The notes: generated by a model not told the origin, from the letters alone. Positions 8,544 to 17,660 are shown, counted from the first letter of the stretch. The stretch: 64,000 bases of DNA from Aminicenans sp964648465 (GCA_964648465.1 CAZYMU010000010.1:1-64000), one strand, 5' to 3'. Numbers and translations are program-made.

Positions 8544-9280
8544 ATCCCGACCTCGCCTCCTAATTTGAAGTTTCCCCCCAAAAATTTTTCCCTGGCTTTC
8601 TTATCCGAGGCAATTTTCTGCGAAGTCCCTTTGATCAAAATATCGCCGTTTTCTATGATATAAGCTGTGTTAGCAATCTTAAAAATATCACGGACATTAT
8701 GGTCAGAAAGTAGAATCCCAATTCCTTTGTTTTTAAGGTTCAATATGATTTTTTGAAGTTCGATGATTGTTAACGGGTCGATTCCTGTGAAAGGTTCATC
8801 CAGCAAGAGAAATTTTGGATTGAGAGCAAGGGCGCGGCAGATTTCAAGTTTTCTTCTTTCCCCACCAGAGAGGCTGTGTGCGGACTGTCTGACCAGAGGA
8901 AGGAGGCCAAGTTCTCCGAGAAGTCGCTTTGATATTTCATTACGCTTTTTTACAGTGTGGTGCTGGAGTTCAAGGACCATCCTGAGGTTATTCTCTACTG
9001 TTGTCTTGAGAAAAACGGAATTTTCCTGGGGAAGATAGATTATTCCTTGTTTTGCTCTTTTATAGGACTGGAATGATGAAATATTTTTGTCGTCTAAATA
9101 AATCGCTCCACTGTCAGGCCTGAGCAAGCCCACTATCATAAGGAAAGTAGTGGTTTTGCCGGCTCCGTTTCTTCCTAGCAGCCCAATGATTTCACCGGAC
9201 TTTATTTCAACATCTACACCTTTGACGACAAGGCGGCTGCCGAAGCTTTTTTTTAGTTTTTTCGCTTTAAGGATAGACAT
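8519..9280 (-). CDS. lptB: LPS export ABC transporter ATP-binding protein LptB
   Basis: A 253-residue ABC ATPase with Walker A GRNGAGKT (36-43), Q-loop Gln85 in YLPQE, signature LSGGE (137-141) and Walker B FLLLDE (157-162). The sequence around GIIYLPQENSVF, the length, and the GIDPLTI stretch after Walker B fit LptB rather than an amino-acid importer ATPase. With LptF/G, which are not in the window, LptB powers extraction of lipopolysaccharide from the inner membrane, implying a Gram-negative envelope. The gene is not beside lptC/lptA here, which is unusual for many bacteria. Its 3' end overlaps the convergent zinc-ribbon gene. Confidence 0.85.
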   Translation of the reverse strand: MSILKAKKLKKSFGSRLVVKGVDVEIKSGEIIGLLGRNGAGKTTTFLMIVGLLRPDSGAIYLDDKNISSFQSYKRAKQGIIYLPQENSVFLKTTVENNLRMVLELQHHTVKKRNEISKRLLGELGLLPLVRQSAHSLSGGERRKLEICRALALNPKFLLLDEPFTGIDPLTIIELQKIILNLKNKGIGILLSDHNVRDIFKIANTAYIIENGDILIKGTSQKIASDKKAREKFLGGNFKLGGEVGIHSPREKR

Positions 9281-9342
9281 TGCTATATACTACTTTCATC
9301 CGCTAAAATACTAAGGTCATTTTCTTTAACTGTCAAGAAGTC

Positions 9343-10188
9343 ATGAAAAAAGTTATCAGTGCATCACGAAGAACAGATCTAGTAGCCTTTTTTCCGGAGT
9401 GGCTTTCTTCTGCGTTTAATGAGGAAAAAGTGCGTGTTTACGGCCCTTCAGGGCACACTTGTACGGTGGATTTAAGCCCTCAGGCAGTTCATACGATTGT
9501 TCTCTGGTCGAAAGACTTCTCTAATCTAATCGAGAACCATTTTGGCCTGCAGAATACATTTAAGAAGTACAGCCAGATATATCTTCATTTCACCATCACA
9601 GGATTGGGAGGGACTTTCATAGAGCATGGAGTTCCATGCACATCAAAAGCCATTTCGCAGCTTGACCCTTTGATAAAGATAGTTGGACGGCCTGAGAGGA
9701 TATCTGTACGGTTTGACCCGGTTATCTACTGGAAACAAGAGAATGAAGTTAAAACTAATCTTTATTTTTTTGAAAAGATAGCACCGGAGCTTGCTGCCCG
9801 TGGAATAAAGGACATCAGGTTTAGCTTTGCACAGTGGTATGGAAAAGCCCGAAGGCGGGCAGCGAAACATGGCTTTCTTTATGTTGATCCCTCTCGGCAG
9901 GAGAAGAAAAAAGATGCGCAGTATCTTGCTGGAATAGCTCGAAGCATGGGACTGCAGCTTTATTCGTGCAGCCAGAATTTTTTGGCGGAAGTGGAGGGCA
10001 TTCAGACTTCTTCATGTATCGATGGGTTACTTCTTAAGCGTCTCCATCCTTCCGCAGAGCCTGTCTCTTCAAAAAAAGATAGAACCCAGCGAACAGAATG
10101 TGGATGCACCGAATCTACTGATATCGGGAGTTATACACAGTTCTGCCCACACGCCTGTCTTTACTGTTATGCAAATCCATTAATTTAA
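9343..10188 (+). CDS. DUF1848 family protein
   Basis: A 281-residue protein starting ISASRRTDLVAFFPEW, the hallmark of DUF1848. It ends with a Cys cluster CGC...DIGSYTQFCPHACLYCYANP (about residues 252-279) that looks like a metal or Fe-S binding site. The family is described as radical-SAM-like or photolyase-related but has no established reaction. It is complete. Its final codons (LYCYANPLI) recur as relics at 11098-11140 and 17706-17745. The stop codon lies within a 16-bp direct repeat that flanks the following toxin-antitoxin pair. Confidence 0.85.
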   Translation: MKKVISASRRTDLVAFFPEWLSSAFNEEKVRVYGPSGHTCTVDLSPQAVHTIVLWSKDFSNLIENHFGLQNTFKKYSQIYLHFTITGLGGTFIEHGVPCTSKAISQLDPLIKIVGRPERISVRFDPVIYWKQENEVKTNLYFFEKIAPELAARGIKDIRFSFAQWYGKARRRAAKHGFLYVDPSRQEKKKDAQYLAGIARSMGLQLYSCSQNFLAEVEGIQTSSCIDGLLLKRLHPSAEPVSSKKDRTQRTECGCTESTDIGSYTQFCPHACLYCYANPLI

Positions 10189-10202
10189 TTTAAATAGGGA
10201 CA
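10187..10202. repeat. 16-bp direct repeat, left copy, flanking the RelB/YafQ module
   Basis: AATTTAAATAGGGACA is exactly repeated at 10968-10983. The TAGGGACA end also forms an 8-bp inverted pair with TGTCCCTA at 10278-10285. The left copy includes the DUF1848 stop codon. The two copies bracket the toxin-antitoxin pair. Confidence 0.75.
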
Positions 10203-10348
10203 AAAAAACCGATCTTAGAGGAAATAATTGCCTTGTTTTATAATCATTTGCTTTATTTTCAGCAATTTTTGATGGCCTGTCCCTAATTCAAACGATTATT
10301 GATAGGTCCTTTTCATCGAGAGAATAATATTTAATTTTAAAAAATAGT

Positions 10349-10402
10349 TTGAAAAATTCATAAGAATATATTATATTATTAGTAGGCTACGTTGTAGCTA
10401 CA
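10349..10402 (+). promoter_or_regulatory. promoter and operator of the RelB/YafQ pair
   Basis: TTGAAA (10349-10354) and TATATT (10372-10377) are 17 bp apart, a good sigma-70 promoter. Just downstream lie two related palindromic sites, GTAGGCTAC (10382-10390) and the perfect palindrome TGTAGCTACA (10393-10402). Their place over the start region fits autorepression by the RelB-like antitoxin. An AAGGAG ribosome site precedes the ATG at 10423. Confidence 0.6.
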
Positions 10403-10422
10403 TTAAATAAAGGAGATGACAG

Positions 10423-10689
10423 ATGAATAATAACGTTGTTAGATCTAGAATTGATCCAATAGTAAAGCAAGAAGCAAATCGCATTTTTAAAAATATGGGT
10501 ATCACTCTTAGTGATGGCATTCGACTTTTCCTTTATCAAGTAATTGCTGAGAAAGCTTTACCGTTCAAGGTAAAGATGCCGAATAAAAAAACTATCGCTG
10601 CAATGGAAGCTGCCCGGAAAGGTAAGACTGAACCCACAACCCTGGGGCAGTTAGCGGATGAATGGAAAGATGCTGAATGCGGGAAATAG
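10423..10689 (+). CDS. RelB/DinJ family antitoxin
   Basis: An 88-residue protein with the ribbon-helix-helix N-terminus of RelB/DinJ (VRSRIDPIVKQEA, then MGITLSDGIRLFLYQV). This part binds the operator; the acidic and flexible C-terminal third wraps the toxin. It overlaps the toxin gene by 13 bp, as usual for dinJ-yafQ pairs. A Shine-Dalgarno AAGGAG lies 8-9 bases before the ATG. The module sits between 16-bp direct repeats, suggesting acquisition. Confidence 0.9.
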   Translation: MNNNVVRSRIDPIVKQEANRIFKNMGITLSDGIRLFLYQVIAEKALPFKVKMPNKKTIAAMEAARKGKTEPTTLGQLADEWKDAECGK

Positions 10690-10949
10690 TTAGAACTTCA
10701 CAATTTAAAAGTGATCTCAAAAGGCTGGCTAAATCTGGTAAATACAGCATTGATGAGTTGCTTGCTGTTGTAGAAAGACTGGCAAATGATATTTCATTGC
10801 CTGTAAAAAATCGCGACCACCCTTTAACCGGTAAATGGAAAGATCACCGAGATTGCCACATTTGTCCTGACTGGTTACTTATCTATCAATTGGAGTCCGA
10901 GAAATTGACTTTAGTTAGAACTGGTTCTCATGCAGAATTATTTGGATAG
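10677..10949 (+). CDS. YafQ-type mRNA interferase toxin (RelE superfamily)
   Basis: A 90-residue RelE-fold toxin. The catalytic set known from E. coli YafQ is present at matching places: His48, His61, Asp65, Trp66, His85 and Phe89 (DHPLTGKW, DCHICPDW, GSHAELF). Such toxins cut mRNA in the ribosome and are held in check by the preceding antitoxin. Complete and probably active. Confidence 0.9.
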   Translation: MREIVRTSQFKSDLKRLAKSGKYSIDELLAVVERLANDISLPVKNRDHPLTGKWKDHRDCHICPDWLLIYQLESEKLTLVRTGSHAELFG

Positions 10950-10967
10950 GTAAGAAAGCCTGGCGGA

Positions 10968-10983
10968 AATTTAAATAGGGACA
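10968..10983. repeat. 16-bp direct repeat, right copy
   Basis: Exact copy of 10187-10202, starting 19 bp after the toxin stop codon. The distance between copies is 781 bp. It is followed by about 115 bp without recognisable content and then the DUF1848 tail relic. Confidence 0.75.
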
Positions 10984-11097
10984 TATCCTATTTTTCATGC
11001 TTTTGCTTTCGTGGATTTTCCTTATTATTATAGTGAATGAACATATCCAGTCAATGAAAGATGAGCAAGAAAGAGAGAATATCAATTCATTAAAAAG

Positions 11098-11140
11098 CTG
11101 TCTTTATTGTTATGCAAATCCGCTGATATAGCCGGGATTT
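11098..11140 (+). pseudogene. 3'-end relic of a DUF1848 gene (copy 2)
   Basis: The sequence encodes LYCYANPLI followed by a TAG stop and GCCGGGATTT. It matches 17706-17745 at 38 of 40 positions and the end of the intact DUF1848 gene (10158-10188) a little less well. No upstream part of the gene is left, so it is a relic or a recombination junction rather than a gene. Confidence 0.65.
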
Positions 11141-11159
11141 CGATATATTTAGCTCCGGA

Positions 11160-13757
11160 TTATTCATACCTAAGGGATTGGGCGGGATTCACCATGGCGG
11201 TCCGCAAGGTCTGCGCTCCTACTGTCACCAAGGCCAGGATGAAAGCGGCGGTGCCCGCCGCAACAAAAACAGTTATACCGATCCCCGCCCGGTAGGGAAA
11301 ATCACGAAGCCACTGACTAATGAACCAGTAACCGAGAGGCCAGGCGATAAGATTGGACATCAGCACCCAACGGCCGAAATCTAGGATGAAGGACAAGGTG
11401 ATTCGTGATGCTGAAGCGCCAAGAATTTTTCGTATGCCTATCTCTTTGGTCCGCTGCTCGGCCAGAAAGGAAGCCAATCCAAACAGTCCCAGACAGGACA
11501 ACAACAAGGCCAGAACGGTAAATACAGAGATGATTTTTCCTGTCTTTCGCTCCGAGCGATAGTTATAATCAAGGACTTCGCTGAAGAAATAAGGTTGAAA
11601 CGGGAACTCGGGTGCGAATTTTTTTCCTATTGCTCGGATATGATCCAAAGTTTGCTGAACGTTTTCCTCTCCAATCCGGATGAGCAGGTTGGAGGCGGAC
11701 TTAATCCACCCAGGATCCATCCCGATGACGAGGGGGGCCAGTTCATGCCTAAGGGGCTGGAAGTGAAAGTTCTTCACTACCCCGACGATTCTCCCCTTCT
11801 GATTGAATACCTGGAGCCTCTGCCCGATAGGATTGGTTTTGTCCATGATTTCCACGGCCCTTTCATTAACGATGAAAGCCTCCTCGGGATCGGTGCTGAA
11901 CTCCTTTGAAAACCACCGTCCGGCGGCCAGTTCCATGCCCATGGTTTCGAAATAGTCGTAATCCACATACTCCCAGTTCATAGAGATCCGTTCCTGGGGA
12001 TTTTTTCCATCCCAGTCCAGTTTGCTTACCGTGCTGCCTATAAAGGCTGGGTTCTGGACACACCGGGAGACCCGTTTGACTCCAGGGTGCTGCAGAAGTT
12101 CGTTTTTCATGGATTCGTACTTGGCCACCATATCTCCCCGCATCTGGACGAATAAAATGTTATCCCTATCCAAACCCAGGTCCATATTGCGGATGAATCT
12201 CAGCTGGCGGGTGACACCCAGGGTCGTGATGATAAGAAGGATGGAGATGGAAAACTGAACCATAATCAGGACCTTCCTGAAGGTTCCTCCCTTAGATCCC
12301 TTAGAAAGCTGTCCCCGGATAATGCTGTCGGGACGGAAGGAGGATAGAAAAACGGCCGGATAGCCTCCCGCGATTAGTCCGGTGACAATGGAGATCACCA
12401 CCAGGCCGACCAAGGCTGTTCCGTTCAGGGCTGAGCCTAAGGTCAGTTCTCTCTCGGCCAGCCGGCTGTAAAACCGGAGACTAAATGCCGCCAATCCCAG
12501 CGCCAAAATAAGAGCGACCAGGGATGTCAGGACCGTCTCACCGAAGAACTGTTTCACCAGGTCCTTACGCTGAGCGCCGACTACCTTGCGTATCCCAACC
12601 TCCAGGGCCCGGTTTCCCGAACGGGCTGTGGTAAGATTGATGAAATTGAAACAGGCAATTAGCAGAATAAAAACCGCGACCAGGCCGAAGAGAACAATGG
12701 TCCGGATCAATCCGCCACCTTGGATGTCATAGAGATGGATGCGGGTCATGGGCTGGAGCTTCATGGTGACCTTCAGGTTCTCAGGAATGGTGGCTTTTTC
12801 GAGCACTGCCACGGTGATATTCCTCTCTGTCTCAGAGATATTCGTGCCTTTTTGCAGTAGGACATAGGTCTCCAACGGATTACCCCCCCAACTGTTTGAC
12901 TCCTGCCAATCAGGGCCGAAGTAAAGGGGGAAGGGAAAAATCAGATCGTAATGAAGAGAAGAAATGGCGGGCATATTTTGGATTATCCCTGTTACTCGGA
13001 CATCGAAATGATTGCCGATTTTGAGGACTTTACCCATGGGATCCCGGTTTCCGAAATATTTAAGTGCCGTGGATTCAGACAGGACAACGGACAGGCGGTC
13101 GCTGAAAACACCTTCCGGAGTTCCCTGCTCCATGGGAAAGGAAAACATGTGAAAAAAATCCGGGTCAACGTAGCCGACGCGGTTCTCCACAAACTCCTTA
13201 TCTGCAAAGGACACAAGGAGGGCAGGCTTTTCTGCGATCCGGGTGGCTTGCTGGACCTTTGGACAGCTTTCTTTTAAGGTTCGGGCCAGAGGGTAGAAGG
13301 AGTTGGAAAAAACCTCGCTGCGGCCGTCGGTGAAGATGGCTTCCGTGTAAACACGGTGCAGCCTGTCTTTATTATCATGGAAGCGGTTCATGCTCCATTC
13401 AGACTGAATCCAAATCCAGATCAGAATACAGCATGCCATGCCCAAAGCCAGGCCGACCACATTGATCAGCATGTATCCCTTGTGACGGGTAAAATTCCGG
13501 TAAAGCATTTTCATCATATTCTTGAACATATCAAACCCCCATTCCAAACGGTCTCTGATCAGGGAAGGGATGGACCTAAGGACATGAATCCTGTACCAGC
13601 TGGAAGCCCTGAGACGCCCTTCCCTTTTGACAGAGCAGGCATATATTTCTTCGTAATCACCCAGCCGGGAATCTCGCTCCTCAGCAGAAAGAAGAATCCT
13701 TAGAATCCAGGCGAAAATTTTGGGCGGCCGGATTCCGTCGCTCGCGTTTCTGGACAT
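11160..13757 (-). CDS. FtsX-like ABC transporter permease with permease prefix domain
   Basis: An 865-residue permease of the MacB/FtsX type in its duplicated form. A soluble prefix (residues 1-80) is followed by the first TM helix (about 95-117), a large periplasmic domain, three TM helices (about 355-510), a second periplasmic domain and a final three-helix block ending in the typical NPAQSLRYE. Such proteins couple ATP hydrolysis in the cytoplasm to mechanical work or export across the envelope; the ATPase partner is not in the window. The gene lies 17 bp downstream of a PadR regulator, a pairing common in Acidobacteriota-type genomes. Two broken relatives lie at 14396-16022 and 19817-20666. 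Confidence 0.87.
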   Translation of the reverse strand: MSRNASDGIRPPKIFAWILRILLSAEERDSRLGDYEEIYACSVKREGRLRASSWYRIHVLRSIPSLIRDRLEWGFDMFKNMMKMLYRNFTRHKGYMLINVVGLALGMACCILIWIWIQSEWSMNRFHDNKDRLHRVYTEAIFTDGRSEVFSNSFYPLARTLKESCPKVQQATRIAEKPALLVSFADKEFVENRVGYVDPDFFHMFSFPMEQGTPEGVFSDRLSVVLSESTALKYFGNRDPMGKVLKIGNHFDVRVTGIIQNMPAISSLHYDLIFPFPLYFGPDWQESNSWGGNPLETYVLLQKGTNISETERNITVAVLEKATIPENLKVTMKLQPMTRIHLYDIQGGGLIRTIVLFGLVAVFILLIACFNFINLTTARSGNRALEVGIRKVVGAQRKDLVKQFFGETVLTSLVALILALGLAAFSLRFYSRLAERELTLGSALNGTALVGLVVISIVTGLIAGGYPAVFLSSFRPDSIIRGQLSKGSKGGTFRKVLIMVQFSISILLIITTLGVTRQLRFIRNMDLGLDRDNILFVQMRGDMVAKYESMKNELLQHPGVKRVSRCVQNPAFIGSTVSKLDWDGKNPQERISMNWEYVDYDYFETMGMELAAGRWFSKEFSTDPEEAFIVNERAVEIMDKTNPIGQRLQVFNQKGRIVGVVKNFHFQPLRHELAPLVIGMDPGWIKSASNLLIRIGEENVQQTLDHIRAIGKKFAPEFPFQPYFFSEVLDYNYRSERKTGKIISVFTVLALLLSCLGLFGLASFLAEQRTKEIGIRKILGASASRITLSFILDFGRWVLMSNLIAWPLGYWFISQWLRDFPYRAGIGITVFVAAGTAAFILALVTVGAQTLRTAMVNPAQSLRYE

Positions 13758-13774
13758 GTCTTGCTCTTGTGTGT

Positions 13775-14095
13775 TTACTCCATGGCCGTGTCCGGGATCC
13801 CTTCCCAGAGTGTGCGATTTACCTCACGGATTTCTTTCAGCGCGGCCCGCCCCTGAGTGGTGAGCTCATAGAGACACTTGCTTCGTCCTCCTCTCTCAGG
13901 AGTGGGATTGCTGGTCTCTTTATTCAAGAGCCCTTTACGCATCAGTTTGTCCAGGGGGAGGTAGACAGCGCCCAGAGTCCAGTCATACCCTGTGAGCCTG
14001 GATATTTCGTCTCTGATGGTCACGCCGTAGGCATTGTTTGTTAGCCGCCACACGGCAACCAATAAAATTTCCTCGGTGCGAGATAGCAGTTTCAT
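13775..14095 (-). CDS. PadR family transcriptional regulator
   Basis: A 106-residue protein with the PadR winged helix (LSRTEEILLVAVWRL, then YGVTIRDEISRLTG and LGAVYLPLDKLMRKGLL). It lacks the extended C-terminal coiled coil of longer PadR proteins. It is the first gene of a two-gene operon with the FtsX-like permease and very probably controls it. A perfect 7-3-7 palindrome lies 28 bp upstream of its start. Confidence 0.87.
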   Translation of the reverse strand: MKLLSRTEEILLVAVWRLTNNAYGVTIRDEISRLTGYDWTLGAVYLPLDKLMRKGLLNKETSNPTPERGGRSKCLYELTTQGRAALKEIREVNRTLWEGIPDTAME

Positions 14096-14122
14096 ACGAA
14101 TCCTTTCCGTTCAAATCGATTA

Positions 14123-14139
14123 GTCTTAAAAATTAAGAC
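14123..14139. promoter_or_regulatory. candidate PadR operator palindrome
   Basis: GTCTTAA-AAA-TTAAGAC is a perfect inverted repeat of 7-bp arms. It sits 28 bp upstream of the PadR start codon, the usual distance for an autoregulatory site. It is the only such palindrome seen in this intergenic region. Confidence 0.5.
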
Positions 14140-14395
14140 ATATTACATTAGTTAATACGTACGGAGCGTCAAAAAGGTTGCCTTGATTAGTGAACTTCTT
14201 TGAAAACCTTCTTCCATTATGACCTCTTTTGGTATTGTGCGATATCGTACGCCATGTGTTCTGAAAGCGAACACTTTTTTCAAGATGTTTCCGGTTTTAA
14301 CAGGGGGTTTCTGTATAAATGAAATGGCATGTTTATTGCTTGTGAGTATCAGTGTGTATTTTTAAAATTATTAGAAAGACAAAACAAGAAATTTT
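14140..14395. other. intergenic region before the broken permease
   Basis: No gene seen. The missing N-terminal part of the downstream permease (about 110-130 residues expected) cannot be found here in any frame, so it was deleted rather than frameshifted. Confidence 0.5.
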
Positions 14396-16022
14396 ATGCG
14401 AGAGAAACGAATCATCTATGCGGATGCTAGCATTTTTGATGTTTTTACGATTCCATTAATACTTGGAGATTCCAGCAAAGCCCTTACCGATCCTAATACA
14501 ATTGTCATAACACAGACCACTGCGAAGAAATATTTCGGGAACGAAAATCCCTTGGGAAAGAGTCTGAAGCTCAAAGAGAGAAAAACCGATTATAAGATAA
14601 CAGGATTAGTGGAAGATTGCCCTGCCAGTTCACATTTTCAATTCGATATGATCGCTTCTTTAGTTTCCATTCAGTCCAGCGACGATGACAGTTGGATGGG
14701 TCACTGTTATTTCACCTACATTGTCCTCCGCGACGATGTCCTTCTTTCGAAACTCGAGGCCAAGTTTCCTGACTTTATTAACCGTCACTACGGACCCAAA
14801 TTCATGTCTGAAATCGGAATGAGTTATGAGAAGTATTTGAAAGATGAAAACCATTATTACGGGTACTATCTGCAGCCTCTTCTTGATATTCATCTCAATG
14901 TGTCTATTTTAGACAATTTACCTGGAAATGGGAATATCAACTATATCTATATTTTTTCAGCCATTGCACTGCTTATCCTATTGATTGCATGTATCAATTT
15001 TATGAACCTTTCCACAGCCCGGTTTACCCAACGTTCTAAGGAGGTCGGAGTACGAAAAGTTCTGGGTTCGAGCCAAAAACAGCTCATCCTGCAATTTCTC
15101 TGCGAATCTATTCTTTTTAGCCTCATAGCTCTGGTTCTTGCACTGTTGATTGTAGAGATTTCCCTTCCAGCATTCAGCAGCCTCGCCGGCCGGGAATTAC
15201 AAATAAACTACTTCGGCAACACCTACATTCTTCTGGCTTTTTCAGGGTTTGCGCTTGTTGTAGGAATTTTGGCTGGAAGTTACCCGGCTTTTTTCCTTTC
15301 GTCCTTTAAGCCTGTTCAAACAATAAAAGGCACTCTTGAAAAAATGCAGGGGGGCCACCTGCATTTTCGGCAGACACTTGTGGTTCTGCAGTTTACTATC
15401 ACAACTTTTATTCTCATTGGAACATTTATAATCAATTCTCAGTTAAGATACGTCAGGAATAAGGACCTGGGATTTAATAAAGAACATATCGTTGTCATCC
15501 ATCGCGCAAATGTGATCCGCAGCCAAGGAGACACTGAGTTTCATAGAAAAAACATGGAAAAACTTCAGCGGTAGTCAACCTTTCGAATATTCATTCCTTG
15601 ATACCGATTTTGACAACCTTTATAAAGCCGATCAAAGAACCGGAAAGATATTCAGTATCTTTTTCTATCTTGCTATTTTCATTTCCTGCCTGGGATTATT
15701 CGGGCTGGTTTCTTTCACCGCCGAACAGCGCACCAAAGAGATAGGGATACGAAAGGTGCTGGGAGCCACGACTATGAGGATACTATATTTGTTATCAAGA
15801 GAAGTTATTATTCTTGTCTTAGCTGCCATTTTAATCGCCTCTCCCATAGCCCTTTATTCCATGAGGAAATGGCTGCAAAATTTCGCCTACCGGGTTGGAA
15901 TACACCCGTTACTGTTTCTTATGACGATGTTAATAATATTATCAGTGGCGTTATTATCCATAGGTTACCGCTCTGTCAAGGTAGCTAATATAAATCCTGC
16001 AGAAGCTATCAAATATGAATGA
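14396..16022 (+). pseudogene. FtsX-like ABC permease, truncated and frameshifted
   Basis: The frame from 14396 (392 codons) begins at the first periplasmic domain (ADASIFDVFTIPL) and runs through three TM helices. It breaks at 15572-15574. From about 15576 a different frame gives the last part of the protein (FEYSFLDTDFDNLYKAD to NPAEAIKYE, to 16022). Compared with the intact permease at 11160-13757, the first TM helix with its N-terminus is missing, and so are roughly 160 residues of the second periplasmic domain at the frame break. It is therefore a pseudogene, not two genes. Confidence 0.8.
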
Positions 16023-16452
16023 GCCAAAAATATTCATGCTTGCATAGATTTTGGAGTCCGGACCATTTGTCCGCGCGAATCAAAACTTTGGGTTCCAGCA
16101 GTCCAGATATTTATTAACCACTTCCTGTATCCCAATCCTTTTATTGACTTTGTATGTATCTTCTATGTATTATCGGTAATGCAGCAGCTCAGAGGGTGGA
16201 AATTGAACGAAAATGAGCAGAAATCAAACAATCCCAAAAAGCAAATTCTTTCTATGATGATGTGATGCAAGTATTTTCTTTAGAACCTGAGAATAGAAAA
16301 ATCAGCAATAGAAAGGGATTTCTGCTTTCTTAATTTTTTAAAGGCATCAGAGGGACAATGCAGCTTATTGATAGAAAATTTACGGGTGAATTTGGAGTTT
16401 CACTCAGTATTTTATTTCTATGATTATAAAAATTCACCTAAGGTGGAGGTAA
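16023..16452. other. intergenic region, 430 bp
   Basis: Nothing recognisable in either strand apart from the GGAGG ribosome site at its right end, which belongs to the nitroreductase gene. Confidence 0.4.
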
Positions 16453-17007
16453 ATGATGGAAACTAAAGAGGCCATTAATAAACGGCGAGCCTATCGTTCG
16501 TTAGAGCCTGTAAAAATTACCGAAAAGTTAGTGAGGGATTTAGCAGAAAGTACCCAATTGGCCCCTTCCTGTTTTAACAACCAACCATGGAGATTTGTTT
16601 TTGTCTATGACCCGACTGTTCTGAAAGAACTTCACCTGGCTCTATCATCAGGGAATGAGTGGGCTCAGGCAGCCTCAATGATTATTGCCTGCTTCAGTAA
16701 AAAGGAAGATGATTGCGTTATTAGAGATAGAGTATATCACCAATTTGATGTAGGATTAGCGGTGGGGTTTTTGCTATTGAGAGCCACTGAGTTGGGTCTG
16801 GTAGCCCACCCTATTGCCGGATTCAGCCCCAGGAAAACAAGGGAAATACTTGGAATTCCTGAGGAATATCACGTCATTACTTTAGTTATTGTCGGCCAGC
16901 ATTCAAAACAGATCAGCCCTATTCTTTCCGAGAAGCAGGTGCAGGCAGAGAAAAAGAGACCAGAGCGATTTCCTCTGGAACAATTTATGCTTATCAATAA
17001 ATTTTAA
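16453..17007 (+). CDS. nitroreductase family protein (FMN-dependent)
   Basis: A 184-residue protein with the nitroreductase fold: the RRAYRSLEP N-terminal FMN-phosphate region (11-19), LAPSCFNNQPWRF (36-48), and the C-terminal LGIPEEYHVITLVIVG block. Family enzymes reduce nitro compounds, quinones or flavins with NAD(P)H. A GGAGG site lies 4-5 bases before the ATG at 16453; a second ATG follows directly. It is 26 bp upstream of the ferritin-like gene, so the two probably form an operon, perhaps with a shared redox or stress role. Confidence 0.87.
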   Translation: MMETKEAINKRRAYRSLEPVKITEKLVRDLAESTQLAPSCFNNQPWRFVFVYDPTVLKELHLALSSGNEWAQAASMIIACFSKKEDDCVIRDRVYHQFDVGLAVGFLLLRATELGLVAHPIAGFSPRKTREILGIPEEYHVITLVIVGQHSKQISPILSEKQVQAEKKRPERFPLEQFMLINKF

Positions 17008-17033
17008 GAACAATAAAGAAAGGAGAATGTATC

Positions 17034-17576
17034 ATGAGCAAAAAGTATATTTCTCGGAGAAATTTTGTAAAGAATGCCACCATGGGAACTGTTGTTCTTG
17101 GTTTCAGTGAAGTTAAAGGCACTGAAAAAAATAGTAATAAAAGTAATAAAGGTAAAATGAAGTCTGAGGAAGTAGTTAAACTACTAAATAAAGATATAAC
17201 TGGCGAGATTGATGCTGTCCTCACCTATATGAGGAATGCCTTTATTATTCATCAATGTCCTCCTAGTCATAAGATGGAAGAAATTGGAAAGGATGAAATG
17301 CGTCATGTGGAATGGTTAGCTGAGCTAGTAACCGATTTCGGTGGTATCCCAACCATGGAGCATCGTGAGCTTCAATTTGGGGGAAAGAGCACTGAAGATT
17401 TTCTTCTCCGGGCAATTCAGCTCGAGAAAGAGGCTATTGTTCAATATGAAGACCATATCAGGCATATAGACCACAAGGAAGTTGTTGAGATTCTCAAGGT
17501 CATCCTTTGGGAAGAAGAGAAACATTTAGAAGAATTTGAGGAATTGCTTAAGGATTTAAAAGAAGAAAAAAGTTAA
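17034..17576 (+). CDS. ferritin-like di-iron protein with Tat-type signal
   Basis: A 180-residue protein. The N-terminus SRRNFVKNATMGTVVLG (residues 7-23) is a twin-arginine signal, so it should be exported folded. The rest is a four-helix ferritin-like bundle with di-iron ligands in EIDAVLTY, EMRHVEW, LEKEAIVQYEDH and WEEEKHLEEF. It resembles bacterioferritin or rubrerythrin-type domains without a rubredoxin module. Export of a ferritin-like protein is uncommon. It may detoxify peroxide or handle iron in the periplasm; its partner appears to be the nitroreductase just upstream. Confidence 0.83.
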   Translation: MSKKYISRRNFVKNATMGTVVLGFSEVKGTEKNSNKSNKGKMKSEEVVKLLNKDITGEIDAVLTYMRNAFIIHQCPPSHKMEEIGKDEMRHVEWLAELVTDFGGIPTMEHRELQFGGKSTEDFLLRAIQLEKEAIVQYEDHIRHIDHKEVVEILKVILWEEEKHLEEFEELLKDLKEEKS

Positions 17577-17660
17577 TTTCACCTGGGAGATTGATAACTT
17601 GGCTACTTTAAATGAACAATATCCTCAAAGACAGAAATCCAAGTTACTATTTTATCGAAT

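Noticed and set aside
13356..13703. 115-codon frame opposite the FtsX-like permease
   Set aside because: Shadow of the strongly supported permease gene on the other strand.
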